NCBI GenBank assembly: GCA_030606215.1
Contig: JAUWGW010000003.1
Coordinates: forward strand, 68,407 to 121,682
Length of the DNA: 53,276 nt
Direction of reading: 5' to 3'
From: a bacterium
GTDB taxonomy: Bacteria; NPL-UPA2; JAUVJM01
Below, one piece after another: positions 24,645 through 33,960 of the stretch. Under the pieces are notes generated by a model. The model saw only the letters and a list, made by a program, of their open reading frames with translations. It made no database searches and was not told where the DNA came from. Every line of letters begins with the position of its first letter. Positions within the stretch are counted from its first letter, which is position 1. The position numbers were made by a program, and so were the translations under genes.

Positions 24645-25622
24645 CTATATAATTCCTTCCCAGCAATTCTGTGAACCTGCAACGAGTTTGAGAATCTTCA
24701 CTAACTGCCTCTTGTCCATGAAATTTCTTATTGCATCAAGCCGCCTGTCTCTTCCAACTGGACTATCGAGCCCTGATACAGGAATTGACTCATAAAGCAA
24801 AACTTCCTCCCCTATTTTCTCAGTAGCATTATTGAAAAGCAATCTAAAAACTACTCTTTCCTTATCCCTCATATCTGACAGATGCACTTTGTCTCTCTTT
24901 TCCTCAACATGGGGGAAGAGGACAACTATTTCAGGGTCGGTTACTTCATCAAATGGAGTCTCAAACTTCCCGAGGTCAACCGCTATTTTCTTGCCCCATT
25001 CATCAGGAGTCTGCGGCAGTTCAATATCAAGTTGCTTAAGAATATCAGGATAACTGTATTTCAGATTGCCAATACGTATATTATCTACCAGAGAACCTTT
25101 ATAGAGATGAAGCTTCCCGCCTTTAATTTCAAAATGGGTCATTTCAGTGGAGAACAGTTTGAGCCCGAGTTCCAATCCCCTCAAGATGAGGCATGTCTTC
25201 CCGCTCCCAGCCGAACCGCAGGCAATGAAAAGGCGCCCGGTCTTTTCATCATACATGCTGCAGGCGTGGAAACTATAGATGCTATATTTCTCTTCAAGCA
25301 GCATCAGCGCATAGCGAAAGATTAGTCCCTCATTGCCAAAGAAGCTGAACCTTAAATCATCAGTTTCCGAAGTCAGTTTAAGGAAAGAACCACTGGCGAG
25401 AATTTCATCATAGAAAATGTTGATTACTGGTATCATAGTTTCCTCATCAACAATTATAAGGTAACTGTCAAGCCCTCCGGAAAATTCTGTCTCGGTAACT
25501 TTATGGAAATCTGTAAGGAGAGACTCATATTCTGCCTTAAGAGGCAATTCGGGCAAAAGTTCTTTTCTGTTGGACAGGAGCCCAATCTTTAGATTAAGTA
25601 TCTTAATTGCTTTCTTAAACAT
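24645..25622 (-). CDS. HprK-like P-loop serine kinase
   Basis: A 325-residue protein with Walker A GSAGSGKT (136-143) in a fold like the C-terminal domain of HPr kinase, after an N-terminal ~110-residue region of unknown function. The stretch after the P-loop resembles HprK-type strand-loop blocks (SFHACSMYD before it). HPr kinase regulates carbohydrate use by phosphorylating HPr, but no ptsH or PTS gene is in the window; several such stand-alone relatives have unknown targets. It overlaps the ROK regulator gene by eight bases, suggesting a joint regulatory unit. Confidence 0.75.
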   Translation of the reverse strand: MFKKAIKILNLKIGLLSNRKELLPELPLKAEYESLLTDFHKVTETEFSGGLDSYLIIVDEETMIPVINIFYDEILASGSFLKLTSETDDLRFSFFGNEGLIFRYALMLLEEKYSIYSFHACSMYDEKTGRLFIACGSAGSGKTCLILRGLELGLKLFSTEMTHFEIKGGKLHLYKGSLVDNIRIGNLKYSYPDILKQLDIELPQTPDEWGKKIAVDLGKFETPFDEVTDPEIVVLFPHVEEKRDKVHLSDMRDKERVVFRLLFNNATEKIGEEVLLYESIPVSGLDSPVGRDRRLDAIRNFMDKRQLVKILKLVAGSQNCWEGII

Positions 25623-26814
25623 GTGTCAGCTCCCACACCTCTTCGCTCTCGCACATAATCAGTGCGGCTGCTCCGAGAGCGCCGATATTATCTCCCAATT
25701 CAGAAAGCGTAATTCTCACAACTTTCCGCGGAACTTCAAGTGCCCTTTCCTCAACGGTTTCTCTAATCCGACTGAGGATTAATTCCCCTGCACTAACAAG
25801 ATTCCCTGCAAGAATAATAAGTTCCGGGTTAAAGAGATTGATTATGTTGGCTATCGCCAGTCCCAGATACTCCCCTGTCTCTTTTGCAATTTCAAGAGCA
25901 ATGCCGTCTCCTGATTTAGCCGCTTGTATTACTATTTCAGGGGTGATTTTTTTCCAATTTCCTTTCACTAACTTATCAATCTTTGAACTCTCACCGTTCT
26001 TCATACGCTTCTTGATTCTTGCCACAATAGCTCGCCCGGAAGCCAATTCCTGCAGACATCCCCTGTTGCCGCACATACATTTTGGCCCGGTTCTATCCAC
26101 AGTCATATGTCCGATTTCCCCGGCGCTTTCACTGACTCCTCTGAATAACTTCCCATCAACGACAACGCCGAGCCCTATCCCGGAGCGCACTCCGAGACAA
26201 ATCATATTATCAACATTGCGTGCCTGTCCAAACCATTTCTCAGCAAGTGCCATTGTGCGCATATTTTTCTCAATGTAGGTCGGCAGTTCAAACTCAAGAC
26301 GCACAAGGTCGCCGATATGGACATCCCGCCAGCCAGGAAGGCTATAGTAGGAAATAGAAATACCTTTTCTGCTGTCAATGAGACCCGGGACTCCCAACCC
26401 GATGCCGAGCATTTTCTCGGTGGAGATACCAGATTTATCTATGACTTGATGTATGCTTTCTATTATTTTCCTGACGATTGTCAGTTTATCGTCTTCGGTT
26501 TCTATCTTTCCTTTTACTGATGCAATTAGATTCCCAGTGAAATCTACCACAACAGCCATAATGCTTGTGGCTTCAAAATCTACCCCAATCGCATACGCCG
26601 CCTCGGGCTTCAATTCCAGGAGAACGGGTTTTCTCCCTCCGCTGGATTCACCCAGCCCTATCTCTCTTATGAACCCTCTGTGAAGCAGGTCATCCACTGC
26701 CTCCCCTACGGTGCCTTTACTGAGGTGTGTTACCTTAGCAATGTCATGCCTGGAAACTGCACCTGAACGGCGAATGATATTCAGAATTTGAAGTTTTCTT
26801 GTGCCTCTTTTCAT
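25615..26814 (-). CDS. ROK-family transcriptional regulator (NagC/XylR-like)
   Basis: A 399-residue repressor: N-terminal winged helix-turn-helix (IRRSGAVSRHDIAKVTHLSKGTVGEAV) followed by the ROK actin-like domain with the sugar-binding GIGLGVVVDGKLFRG and the zinc cluster CMCGNRGCLQELASG. A TTG start further upstream at 26850 is rejected because it would lie inside the promoter; the ATG at 26814 leaves a short leader. Together with the downstream kinase it probably senses a sugar and regulates the following genes. It is the first gene of the minus-strand run to the exporter. Confidence 0.92.
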   Translation of the reverse strand: MKRGTRKLQILNIIRRSGAVSRHDIAKVTHLSKGTVGEAVDDLLHRGFIREIGLGESSGGRKPVLLELKPEAAYAIGVDFEATSIMAVVVDFTGNLIASVKGKIETEDDKLTIVRKIIESIHQVIDKSGISTEKMLGIGLGVPGLIDSRKGISISYYSLPGWRDVHIGDLVRLEFELPTYIEKNMRTMALAEKWFGQARNVDNMICLGVRSGIGLGVVVDGKLFRGVSESAGEIGHMTVDRTGPKCMCGNRGCLQELASGRAIVARIKKRMKNGESSKIDKLVKGNWKKITPEIVIQAAKSGDGIALEIAKETGEYLGLAIANIINLFNPELIILAGNLVSAGELILSRIRETVEERALEVPRKVVRITLSELGDNIGALGAAALIMCESEEVWELTHV

Positions 26815-26834
26815 GAATTCAACCCGTGGCCGAG

Positions 26835-26863
26835 ATTTTACAATATCCAACTAATCCTGTCAA
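26835..26863 (-). promoter_or_regulatory. sigma70-type promoter for the ROK regulator run
   Basis: Minus strand TTGACA (26863-26858), 17 bases, TAAAAT (26840-26835). It is the clearest promoter in the window. The TSS would fall near 26828, only about 14 bases from the ATG and with no ribosome-binding site, so the mRNA may be nearly leaderless. Confidence 0.72.
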
Positions 26864-26959
26864 GCACTTTTTCCACTTTTTCCCTAAGTTCAGGAATTGA
26901 ACAAGAAGAGTGAAGCGGCAAGTTTTCTTGGACTTATGCCGAAAATGGAAAAAGATAGG

Positions 26960-28012
26960 TCAAATGGGGAATCTCTTAAGGTAGTTTTTTTTAACTTCGG
27001 GATTAATCCATGCAATTTCTCTTGGGAATCTTCCCTCAAGAGCACTCCTTATTTCCATTGCCCCTTTTCGCTTAACATCCCTTACAGACCTTGTGGAGGT
27101 GAATGCGCAATGCGGTGTTATTAAAACATTCGGCATTCTCCTCAAAGTATCAAAGGTGGGATTGTTCCCGCTTCTCAAATATGAATTTTGTCTTGGCTCT
27201 CCCTCAATAACGTCAATTGCGATGCCGCTTATCTTGTGAGTTCTTATCGCTGAGATTAAGACAGCGGTGTCCATAACCTCGCCACGACAAACGTTGATAA
27301 TATATGCGCCTTTTTTCATTAACCTGAATTCTTTCCTGCCAAGCATCCTGAATGTTGGGTGTTTCCCCTCCCTCGTCAGAGGAACATTGAGCGAAATTAT
27401 ATCCGCATTTCTCAGTAAGTCAGAGAGTCTTCTCATCCTTTTTGTTTTCTTACGTTCAAAATCAGCAGTGGTTATGAATGGGTCGTAGGAAATTACATTA
27501 AACCCAACCCCGCTTGCTTTTCTGCTCAATGCACCGCCAATTCTTCCAAGTCCAATAATACCCAGAGTTACATCTTTTGCCATATCTGCTTTTATACCCT
27601 GTGCGCTCCAATACCTTTTTCTGACTCTCTCTTCAAATTCCTTTATAGCCCTTATTTTCATAAGAGCAAGGGTTAGCGCATGTTCGGAGACAGCGTCAGT
27701 ACAGTAATCAGGGACAAACGTAACGATAATCCCTTTACGGGTAGCTGCTTTTATATCTATATTATCGTATCCTCCGCCAAACCGCGTAATTATCCTGCAT
27801 CTTTCTAATTTATCAATGATATCCCGCGTGATTCTTGTATGCCGCACGCCAATTCCATCAGCATTCCTGCCGTTCCTGATAATTCTCTGCGTATCACTTG
27901 TTCTTGATGTTCTCTCATCCTTCTTAACTGCGGCAATATCCCTGAGAAGCTTCTTTTCAATCTTTATGTCTTTCCCGTGTATATCAGCTAAGTATACAAG
28001 ATATTTTTTCAT
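26960..28012 (-). CDS. D-isomer-specific 2-hydroxyacid dehydrogenase family protein
   Basis: A 350-residue NAD-dependent dehydrogenase. The nucleotide-binding GIIGLGRIGGALSRKA and the catalytic trio NVCRGEVMD (Arg), DVIEGEP (Glu) and TPHCAFTS (His) are complete. The N-terminal catalytic domain opens KKYLVYLADI. Phosphoglycerate, glyoxylate/hydroxypyruvate and lactate dehydrogenases all look alike here; the sequence does not settle the substrate. It is last in the galE-to-dehydrogenase operon, seven bases after purH, and is separated from the ROK promoter by a ~100-bp gap that holds no gene. Confidence 0.87.
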   Translation of the reverse strand: MKKYLVYLADIHGKDIKIEKKLLRDIAAVKKDERTSRTSDTQRIIRNGRNADGIGVRHTRITRDIIDKLERCRIITRFGGGYDNIDIKAATRKGIIVTFVPDYCTDAVSEHALTLALMKIRAIKEFEERVRKRYWSAQGIKADMAKDVTLGIIGLGRIGGALSRKASGVGFNVISYDPFITTADFERKKTKRMRRLSDLLRNADIISLNVPLTREGKHPTFRMLGRKEFRLMKKGAYIINVCRGEVMDTAVLISAIRTHKISGIAIDVIEGEPRQNSYLRSGNNPTFDTLRRMPNVLITPHCAFTSTRSVRDVKRKGAMEIRSALEGRFPREIAWINPEVKKNYLKRFPI

Positions 28013-28019
28013 TAAATGT

Positions 28020-29549
28020 TCAGTGTTTGAAGTGTCTCATCCCTGTGAAGACCATTGCCATCTTGTGCTTATTGACAGCTTCAATAACTTCCTTATCTCT
28101 GAGTGAGCCTCCGGGCTGGATTATTGCTTTCACTCCTGCTTTTGCTGCTTCCTCAACTGCATCGGGGAAAGGGAAGAAAGCGTCGGATGCCATTACCGAG
28201 CCTTTAGCTAATTCTCCTGCTTTCCTGCAGGCTATTTTTACCGAGTCTACTCTGCTCATCTGCCCTGCTCCTATCCCAACTGTCCTTGTCCCCTGTGCAA
28301 GAACAATTGCATTGGATTTGACATGCTTGCTTATCTTCCATGCGAAGAGAAGAGAACTAAATTCATTGTCGTCAGGTTTTCTGTCGCTTACTATCTGACA
28401 TTTTTCAGTTTTCACCTGACGAAGGTCTTTTTCCTGGAGTAACATCCCCCACTCCACTTTCTTAATGTCCAGTTTGCCGCGTTCAGGTGAATCAGCAATA
28501 ATCAACCTCATATTCTTTTTGCCCTTCAGAATTCTAAGAGCGCCTTCGCTAAATTCCGGTGCTATTACTGCTTCTACGAAAGGAGAGGAAACAATTGCCT
28601 TAGCTGTTTCTTCATCAACCTGCATATTCAGCCCGACAATACTTCCAAAGGCAGATACGGGGTCACATGCGAGTGCCTGTGAATAAGCTTCTGAAAGAGT
28701 TTTCCCGCATGCAGTTCCGCATGGATTTGTGTGCTTTATTACCACTGCGGCCGGCTTTTCAAATTCAGCGCTAATAGAAAAAGCAGAGTCCAGATCGAGA
28801 ATATTATTGAATGAGAGTTCTTTTCCGTGTAATTGTTTGAGGGAACCTTTGCTGATGGTGTCTTTATAGAAACAAGCTTTCTGATGGGGATTTTCTCCAT
28901 AACGCAGTTCCTGTGTCTTTGTAAATCCGAGAGTGAAAGTGTCGGCAAATTTGAATTCTTTGGTGCCGGTAAGGTAATTGCAAATAGCACTATCATATCT
29001 CGCTGTATGTGAGAAAACTTCTGTTCTCAAATTCTCTTTTGTTTCAAGAGACAATTCCCCGCTCTTTTCCTCAAGTTCTTTCAGTATTTCAGGGTAGCGC
29101 GTCGGATTTACAATAACAGTGACAGATTCATAGTTTTTTGCCGCTGACCTGAGCATTGTAGGTCCGCCGATATCTATATTTTCTATTGCAGTCTCAAGCG
29201 TTACATCCGGTTTTGAAATTGTCTCCTCAAAAGGATAGAGATTCACAACAACCATATCAATTGGCAATATATTATGTTTTTGTAATTCTTCCATGTGTTT
29301 TTTATTGTCCCTGCGCGCTAAGAGTCCTCCGTGAATTTTGGGATGGAGTGTCTTAACTCTCCCATCAAGCATTTCCGGGAATCCTGTGTAATCACTTACC
29401 AGTTTGATATCAATACCGTTCTCTTTGAGGAGTTTTGCTGTCCCCCCGGTTGAAAGTATCTCAATTCCGAATTTCACAAGCCCCTTTGCAAAATCAACAA
29501 TTCCCTCCTTATCGGAGACGCTTATCAAAACCCTTTCAATCTTTGCCAT
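28020..29549 (-). CDS. purH: bifunctional AICAR formyltransferase / IMP cyclohydrolase
   Basis: Performs the last two steps of purine synthesis. The 509-residue protein has both modules: N-terminal cyclohydrolase (ALISVSDKEGIVDFAKGL-like opening, STGGTAKLL and TLHPKIHGGLL) and C-terminal formyltransferase with the KHTNPCG block, the GKTLSEAYSQALACDPVSAFG strand and the FFPFPDAVEEAAKAG terminal motif. Length is standard. It follows hppA by 31 bases and precedes the dehydrogenase. GGGGGTAAG sits upstream of the ATG. Confidence 0.96.
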   Translation of the reverse strand: MAKIERVLISVSDKEGIVDFAKGLVKFGIEILSTGGTAKLLKENGIDIKLVSDYTGFPEMLDGRVKTLHPKIHGGLLARRDNKKHMEELQKHNILPIDMVVVNLYPFEETISKPDVTLETAIENIDIGGPTMLRSAAKNYESVTVIVNPTRYPEILKELEEKSGELSLETKENLRTEVFSHTARYDSAICNYLTGTKEFKFADTFTLGFTKTQELRYGENPHQKACFYKDTISKGSLKQLHGKELSFNNILDLDSAFSISAEFEKPAAVVIKHTNPCGTACGKTLSEAYSQALACDPVSAFGSIVGLNMQVDEETAKAIVSSPFVEAVIAPEFSEGALRILKGKKNMRLIIADSPERGKLDIKKVEWGMLLQEKDLRQVKTEKCQIVSDRKPDDNEFSSLLFAWKISKHVKSNAIVLAQGTRTVGIGAGQMSRVDSVKIACRKAGELAKGSVMASDAFFPFPDAVEEAAKAGVKAIIQPGGSLRDKEVIEAVNKHKMAMVFTGMRHFKH

Positions 29550-29580
29550 GTCTTACCCCCTTCTTTTGTGAGTTTCTCTG

Positions 29581-31593
29581 CTAAAGAAATAATGGTGCTA
29601 AAACAAGCGAGATTACAGCCATGAGTTTTATCAGAATGTTTATGGATGGACCAACTGTATCTTTCAAGGGGTCTCCAACTGTATCCCCTACAACTGCCGC
29701 CGCATGGGTTGGAGTTCCCTTCCCTCCATAATTACCCTCTTCAATATACTTCTTGGCATTGTCAAGAGCGCCGCCTGAATTGGCGCTCTGAATACCGAGC
29801 ATAACTCCTGTAATCAATGCTCCGATGAGAACACCTGCAAGTCCTTCTGCTCCAAGGGTGAATCCTATAATAACCGGGACAGCTATTACAATTGCGCCCG
29901 GAACCATCATCCCGTTAATAGCTGTTTTTGTGCTTATATCAACACATTTTGCTGAATCAGGCATCACCTTTCCTTCCATCAACCCCGGAATTTCTTTAAA
30001 CTGTCTCCTCACTTCCCTTATCATCTGAAAAGCGCAATTACCTACTGCTCTAAAAAGCATTGACGAGAACAGGAAAGGAAGCATGCCTCCGAGAAGCAAG
30101 CCCGCTATCACATATGGGTCTTTCATACTGATAATATCTATTCTGGCAGCACTCATGAAAGCAGCCAGAAGTCCCAGTGAAGCAAAAGCCGCTGAACCTA
30201 TGGCAAACCCTTTTCCAATAGCCGCAGTTGTGTTGCCAACAGCATCAAGTTTATCAGTTATTTTCCTGACGGATGGGTCAAGCCTTGCCATTTCTGCTAT
30301 ACCACCGGCATTATCCGCAACAGGACCATAACTATCAACTGCTACCACCATTCCTGTTGTGGCAAGCATTCCCAGAGCCGCCATTGCCACTCCATATGGC
30401 CCTGCAAAATAGTGAGAAACAACAACTGCAACCGCAAGGACAATTACAGGAACAGCAGTGCTTTGCATGCCTACTGCCAGCCCTTCAGTCACGGTAATTG
30501 CAGGTCCTGTCTGCGATTTCTCAGCGAGTCTCCTGACAGGAAAGAAATTTGAGGAAGTGAAAAACTCACTCGTCAATCCAATGATAATCCCTGATATTAC
30601 ACCGGCGACAGCTGCGTAAAATGGTCCAAGGAGTGGGTATTCACCATAGCTTGCGCCAAAATTTCTGACGATAAAATATGTAGCTGAAATGGTCAAGACA
30701 GCCGAGAGATATGTCCCGCCCATAAGAGATTTCTGCGCATTTTTCCTTCCAAACAATTTCACATAACTTATCCCTATTATTGATGAAATGATACCCGCAG
30801 TTGCTATGTAAAGCGGCATAAGTTTAAGTTGAGGCGCTACAAGTCCAAGTCCCCCTGCAATTGCAATGCTTGCAATTATTGATTCAACATAGGATTCAAG
30901 CAAATCTGTCCCAAGTCCTGCAACATCTCCTACATTGTCCCCTACGTTATCTGCAATCACTGCCGGGTTTCTCGGGTCATCTTCGGGAATTCCTGCCTCA
31001 ACTTTTCCAACAAGGTCAGCCCCCATATCAGCGCCTTTTGTAAATATTCCGCCGCCGCTGCGTGCAAAAAGGGCTACGAAACTTGCTCCCATTGCATAGC
31101 CATTAATGATGCTTGGCTCACCCTTGAAGAAGATGTAAACGAGGCACAGACCAAGAAGCGCAAGCCCGACAACACTCATTCCCATAACTCCGCCACTTGA
31201 GATTGCCACTGTTAGAGCTCCTTTTAACCCGGAGTCTGAAGCCGCCTGGGCAGTGCGGCTGTTAGCGCGGGTTGCAATACTCATCCCTATATAGCCTGCA
31301 AGAGCTGATGTGAATGCTCCTGCGATGAAGGCTACTGATGTAGCCCAGCCCAGTCCAACTCCCGGTTTCAGGTATGGCGCAATGGAAATCAAGATTGCAA
31401 CAATAATTACCAACATTGAAACATATGTGTATTCCCGTTTCAGGAAAGCTTTTGCTCCGTCCTGCACTGATTTTGAGATATCCTGCATTAGTTTATTTCC
31501 TGGGTTTTTCCTGAGAACACAGTATATAAGGTAGCAAACATAGAGAAGCGCAGCAATACTTCCTCCCAACGGTATCAACAATTCCTTAGTCAT
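29581..31593 (-). CDS. hppA: membrane-bound pyrophosphatase (ion-pumping, K+-dependent type)
   Basis: An integral membrane PPase that couples pyrophosphate hydrolysis to H+ or Na+ transport. The 670-residue protein has about 16 helices and the signature [12 protein letters not shown]. In the [10 protein letters not shown] motif an Ala occupies the position that is Lys in K+-independent pumps, so this is the K+-dependent type; H+ versus Na+ specificity is not decided here. It overlaps the fumarase subunit gene by eight bases. Its presence suggests an energy-limited anaerobic lifestyle that conserves the energy of pyrophosphate. Confidence 0.96.
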   Translation of the reverse strand: MTKELLIPLGGSIAALLYVCYLIYCVLRKNPGNKLMQDISKSVQDGAKAFLKREYTYVSMLVIIVAILISIAPYLKPGVGLGWATSVAFIAGAFTSALAGYIGMSIATRANSRTAQAASDSGLKGALTVAISSGGVMGMSVVGLALLGLCLVYIFFKGEPSIINGYAMGASFVALFARSGGGIFTKGADMGADLVGKVEAGIPEDDPRNPAVIADNVGDNVGDVAGLGTDLLESYVESIIASIAIAGGLGLVAPQLKLMPLYIATAGIISSIIGISYVKLFGRKNAQKSLMGGTYLSAVLTISATYFIVRNFGASYGEYPLLGPFYAAVAGVISGIIIGLTSEFFTSSNFFPVRRLAEKSQTGPAITVTEGLAVGMQSTAVPVIVLAVAVVVSHYFAGPYGVAMAALGMLATTGMVVAVDSYGPVADNAGGIAEMARLDPSVRKITDKLDAVGNTTAAIGKGFAIGSAAFASLGLLAAFMSAARIDIISMKDPYVIAGLLLGGMLPFLFSSMLFRAVGNCAFQMIREVRRQFKEIPGLMEGKVMPDSAKCVDISTKTAINGMMVPGAIVIAVPVIIGFTLGAEGLAGVLIGALITGVMLGIQSANSGGALDNAKKYIEEGNYGGKGTPTHAAAVVGDTVGDPLKDTVGPSINILIKLMAVISLVLAPLFL

Positions 31594-32176
31594 TTTCCTC
31601 CTCCGTTAAAGAATTTTCATGTATGCGGGATTTTACCATTATCAACCTTAGCTTTTCCTTATACCAGTCACGACCATATATGTCATTTATGACGATTGCA
31701 GGAAAATCCTTCACCTCAAATTTCCAGAGTGCTTCGGGTCCTAATTCTTTATACGCAATTACTTCCGCCTTGATAATTTTCTGACTGAGTAGAGCTCCTA
31801 TCCCGCCAATTGCTCCAAAATATACAGCCTTATACTTCGCAATTGCTTCTACCACTTCTTCTGAGCGGGCTCCTTTGCCCAGCATGCCTTTCAACCCTGC
31901 AGAAAGGAGTGCTGGCGTATAGGGGTCCATACGATAACTCGTTGTCGGGCCTGCTGAACCAATAACTTCACCAGGACGTGGAGGAGTGGGACCTACGTAA
32001 TAGATTATTTGACCATTAATATCAAAAGGCAGCTTCTCGCCTCTTTGGATTAATTTAGTAAGTTTTTTGTGGGCAGCGTCCCTCGCGCCAAAAAGGATAC
32101 CATTAATGAGGACCCTATCGCCGGCGTGAAGCTGCGATATGATTTTCTCATCAATTGGAGTATTGATCTTAATCAT
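31586..32176 (-). CDS. class I fumarase, beta (C-terminal) subunit
   Basis: The C-terminal half of the oxygen-sensitive 4Fe-4S fumarase as a separate 196-residue subunit, with YVGPTPPRPGEVIGSAGPTTS, the MLGKGARSEE loop that shapes the active site and AVYFGAIGGIGALLSQ. It may equally be the beta part of an L(+)-tartrate dehydratase, but the neighbouring mdh favours fumarate/malate. It follows the alpha subunit after eleven bases; both lie after mdh. Confidence 0.9.
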   Translation of the reverse strand: MIKINTPIDEKIISQLHAGDRVLINGILFGARDAAHKKLTKLIQRGEKLPFDINGQIIYYVGPTPPRPGEVIGSAGPTTSYRMDPYTPALLSAGLKGMLGKGARSEEVVEAIAKYKAVYFGAIGGIGALLSQKIIKAEVIAYKELGPEALWKFEVKDFPAIVINDIYGRDWYKEKLRLIMVKSRIHENSLTEEEND

Positions 32177-32187
32177 GGTCTGAACTT

Positions 32188-33021
32188 TTATAATATCACT
32201 TCCTTACGTCTGCAGGCATGGCAGTTTATGTTTACAGCTACGGGGAGAGTTGCTATATGGCAGGGGAAACTTTCCACATTTACCGCGAGAGCTGTTGTCC
32301 TGCCGCCAAAACCGGCAGGTCCAATACCCAGAGAATTTATCTCCTCAAGAAGTTCCTTTTCCAGCTCTGCCATGAATGAAGATGATTTCTTAAGAGACCT
32401 TGCACAAGCTTTCTTTGCGAGCAACATTGCTTTTTCTACTGTCCCTCCGATTCCAACTCCTATGACCATCGGAGGGCAGGCGTTTGCGCCGGCATTTTTC
32501 ACCTGTTCAAGGACAAATTCCTTGATACCATTTTCGGCATCTCCCGGCTTGAGCATTTTTACACCACTCATATTCTCACTGCCAGCTCCTTTCGCCATAA
32601 CAACTATTTTTACGCTTTCCCCTGGGACAATTTCCATATGAATTACTGGCGGCGTATTATCGCCTGTATTTATGCGTTTTATGGGGTCATTGACAATTGA
32701 AGCGCGCAGATACCCTTCCTTTGTTCCCTCTCTTATCCCTTCTTCAATTGCTTTGTAGATTGGCCCCTCAATTTTTACTCCCTGTCCTATGGAGATGAAT
32801 ATAACAGGAAAACCTGTATCCTGGCAGATCGGGATTTTCTTTTTTGAGGCAATTTCTGCATTCTCAAGTATTTTTTCAATAACTTCCCTTCCCGATTGTG
32901 AATCCTCTTTTTCCAGTGAATCCTTTAGAGCGCCTATTACGTCTTCTGGAAGTTCAAAATTTGCTTCCATCCAGAGCCTTTTTACTTCCTCTTTTATCTG
33001 ACTGGTTTGTATTACTCTCAT
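32188..33021 (-). CDS. class I fumarase, alpha (N-terminal) subunit
   Basis: The 277-residue Fe-S subunit. The cluster-binding cysteines are seen in PICQDTGFP, ANACPPMVIGVGIGG and NINCHACRR at the C-terminus. The two-subunit organisation is typical of anaerobes and archaea. With the mdh gene one base upstream it converts malate to fumarate and links oxaloacetate to fumarate in a partial reductive or oxidative TCA arm. Transcribed with the beta subunit. Confidence 0.92.
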   Translation of the reverse strand: MRVIQTSQIKEEVKRLWMEANFELPEDVIGALKDSLEKEDSQSGREVIEKILENAEIASKKKIPICQDTGFPVIFISIGQGVKIEGPIYKAIEEGIREGTKEGYLRASIVNDPIKRINTGDNTPPVIHMEIVPGESVKIVVMAKGAGSENMSGVKMLKPGDAENGIKEFVLEQVKNAGANACPPMVIGVGIGGTVEKAMLLAKKACARSLKKSSSFMAELEKELLEEINSLGIGPAGFGGRTTALAVNVESFPCHIATLPVAVNINCHACRRKEVIL

Positions 33022-33022
33022 C

Positions 33023-33946
33023 TCACAAAATTTCTTTTATAGATTGTCTGTAAATTGCTGCTGATTTATGGAGCGCCTCTTTTTCTTTATCCGTCAAACT
33101 TATTTCAACTACTTCCCTAACCCCTTTTTTTCCTAGCCTGACAGGTACCCCAACATAGATATCTTTCAGTCCATACTCTCCGTTAAGATAAGCTGAGGCA
33201 GGTAAAAGCGAATTGGTATCTTTCACCATTGCATCCAGCATCATAAGTGTAGCTCCTGCAGGAGCATAATATGCACTGCCTGTTTTGAGAAGAGAGACGA
33301 TTTCTGCTCCACCGGAACGGGTTTTCTCTATTACCCTCTCAATTGTCTCCCTTGATAACACCTCAACAAGGGGTTTTCCAGAAACAGTGGTTTTGGAGAT
33401 TATTGGAACCATTGAGTTGCCATGCCCACCGAGAATAATTGTTGAGATTTCTTGAGGTGGGACTTTACATTCCTGAGCTATAAAATATTTTAGTCTTGCA
33501 GTATCAAGAACTCCTGCCTGTCCGAGCACACAGTTTGGCTTAAAATTACTTTTTTTATATGCAAGGTATGTCATAACATCAAGCGGATTTGTTACGACGA
33601 GGATGATAGATTCAGGCGCATAGGTTGCAATTTCTTTCACAACTGAACTCACAATTTCGGAGTTCTTCTTGAGAAGGTCAAGACGCGACATGCCTGGTTT
33701 TCGCGGGAGCCCTGCTGTTATAACTACAATCTTGCTATTTTTTATCTCTGAGTAATCATCAGTTCCGACTATGCTGTTCTTCTCAAACCCGGCGAGGGCT
33801 CCAGCCTGCATTATATCAAGAGCTTTACCTTTCGCCAGCCCCTCTACATAGTCAATGAGGATGACATTTCCGAGTTTTCTCTCAAGAGTTAGAAATGCAA
33901 GCGTTGCACCTACCTGCCCTGCCCCAATTATAGATATGGTTGACAT
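33023..33946 (-). CDS. mdh: malate dehydrogenase (LDH/MDH superfamily)
   Basis: NAD-dependent interconversion of malate and oxaloacetate. Of 307 residues; ISIIGAGQVGATLAF binds NAD, AGLPRKPGMSRLDLL contains the Arg that selects dicarboxylic substrates (rather than Gln as in lactate dehydrogenase), and LGGHGNSMVP holds the catalytic His. Length fits the LDH-like MDH of anaerobes and archaea. It follows galK by 14 bases and precedes fumarase by one base. Confidence 0.93.
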   Translation of the reverse strand: MSTISIIGAGQVGATLAFLTLERKLGNVILIDYVEGLAKGKALDIMQAGALAGFEKNSIVGTDDYSEIKNSKIVVITAGLPRKPGMSRLDLLKKNSEIVSSVVKEIATYAPESIILVVTNPLDVMTYLAYKKSNFKPNCVLGQAGVLDTARLKYFIAQECKVPPQEISTIILGGHGNSMVPIISKTTVSGKPLVEVLSRETIERVIEKTRSGGAEIVSLLKTGSAYYAPAGATLMMLDAMVKDTNSLLPASAYLNGEYGLKDIYVGVPVRLGKKGVREVVEISLTDKEKEALHKSAAIYRQSIKEIL

Positions 33947-33960
33947 TTAAAGTTCCTTTC

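Noticed and set aside
26897-27124. 75-codon plus-strand frame near the ROK promoter
   Set aside because: It is mostly antisense to the 2-hydroxyacid dehydrogenase gene and has no start signals.
28739-28996. Alternative minus-strand frame inside purH
   Set aside because: Contained in a conserved gene in another frame, without start signals.
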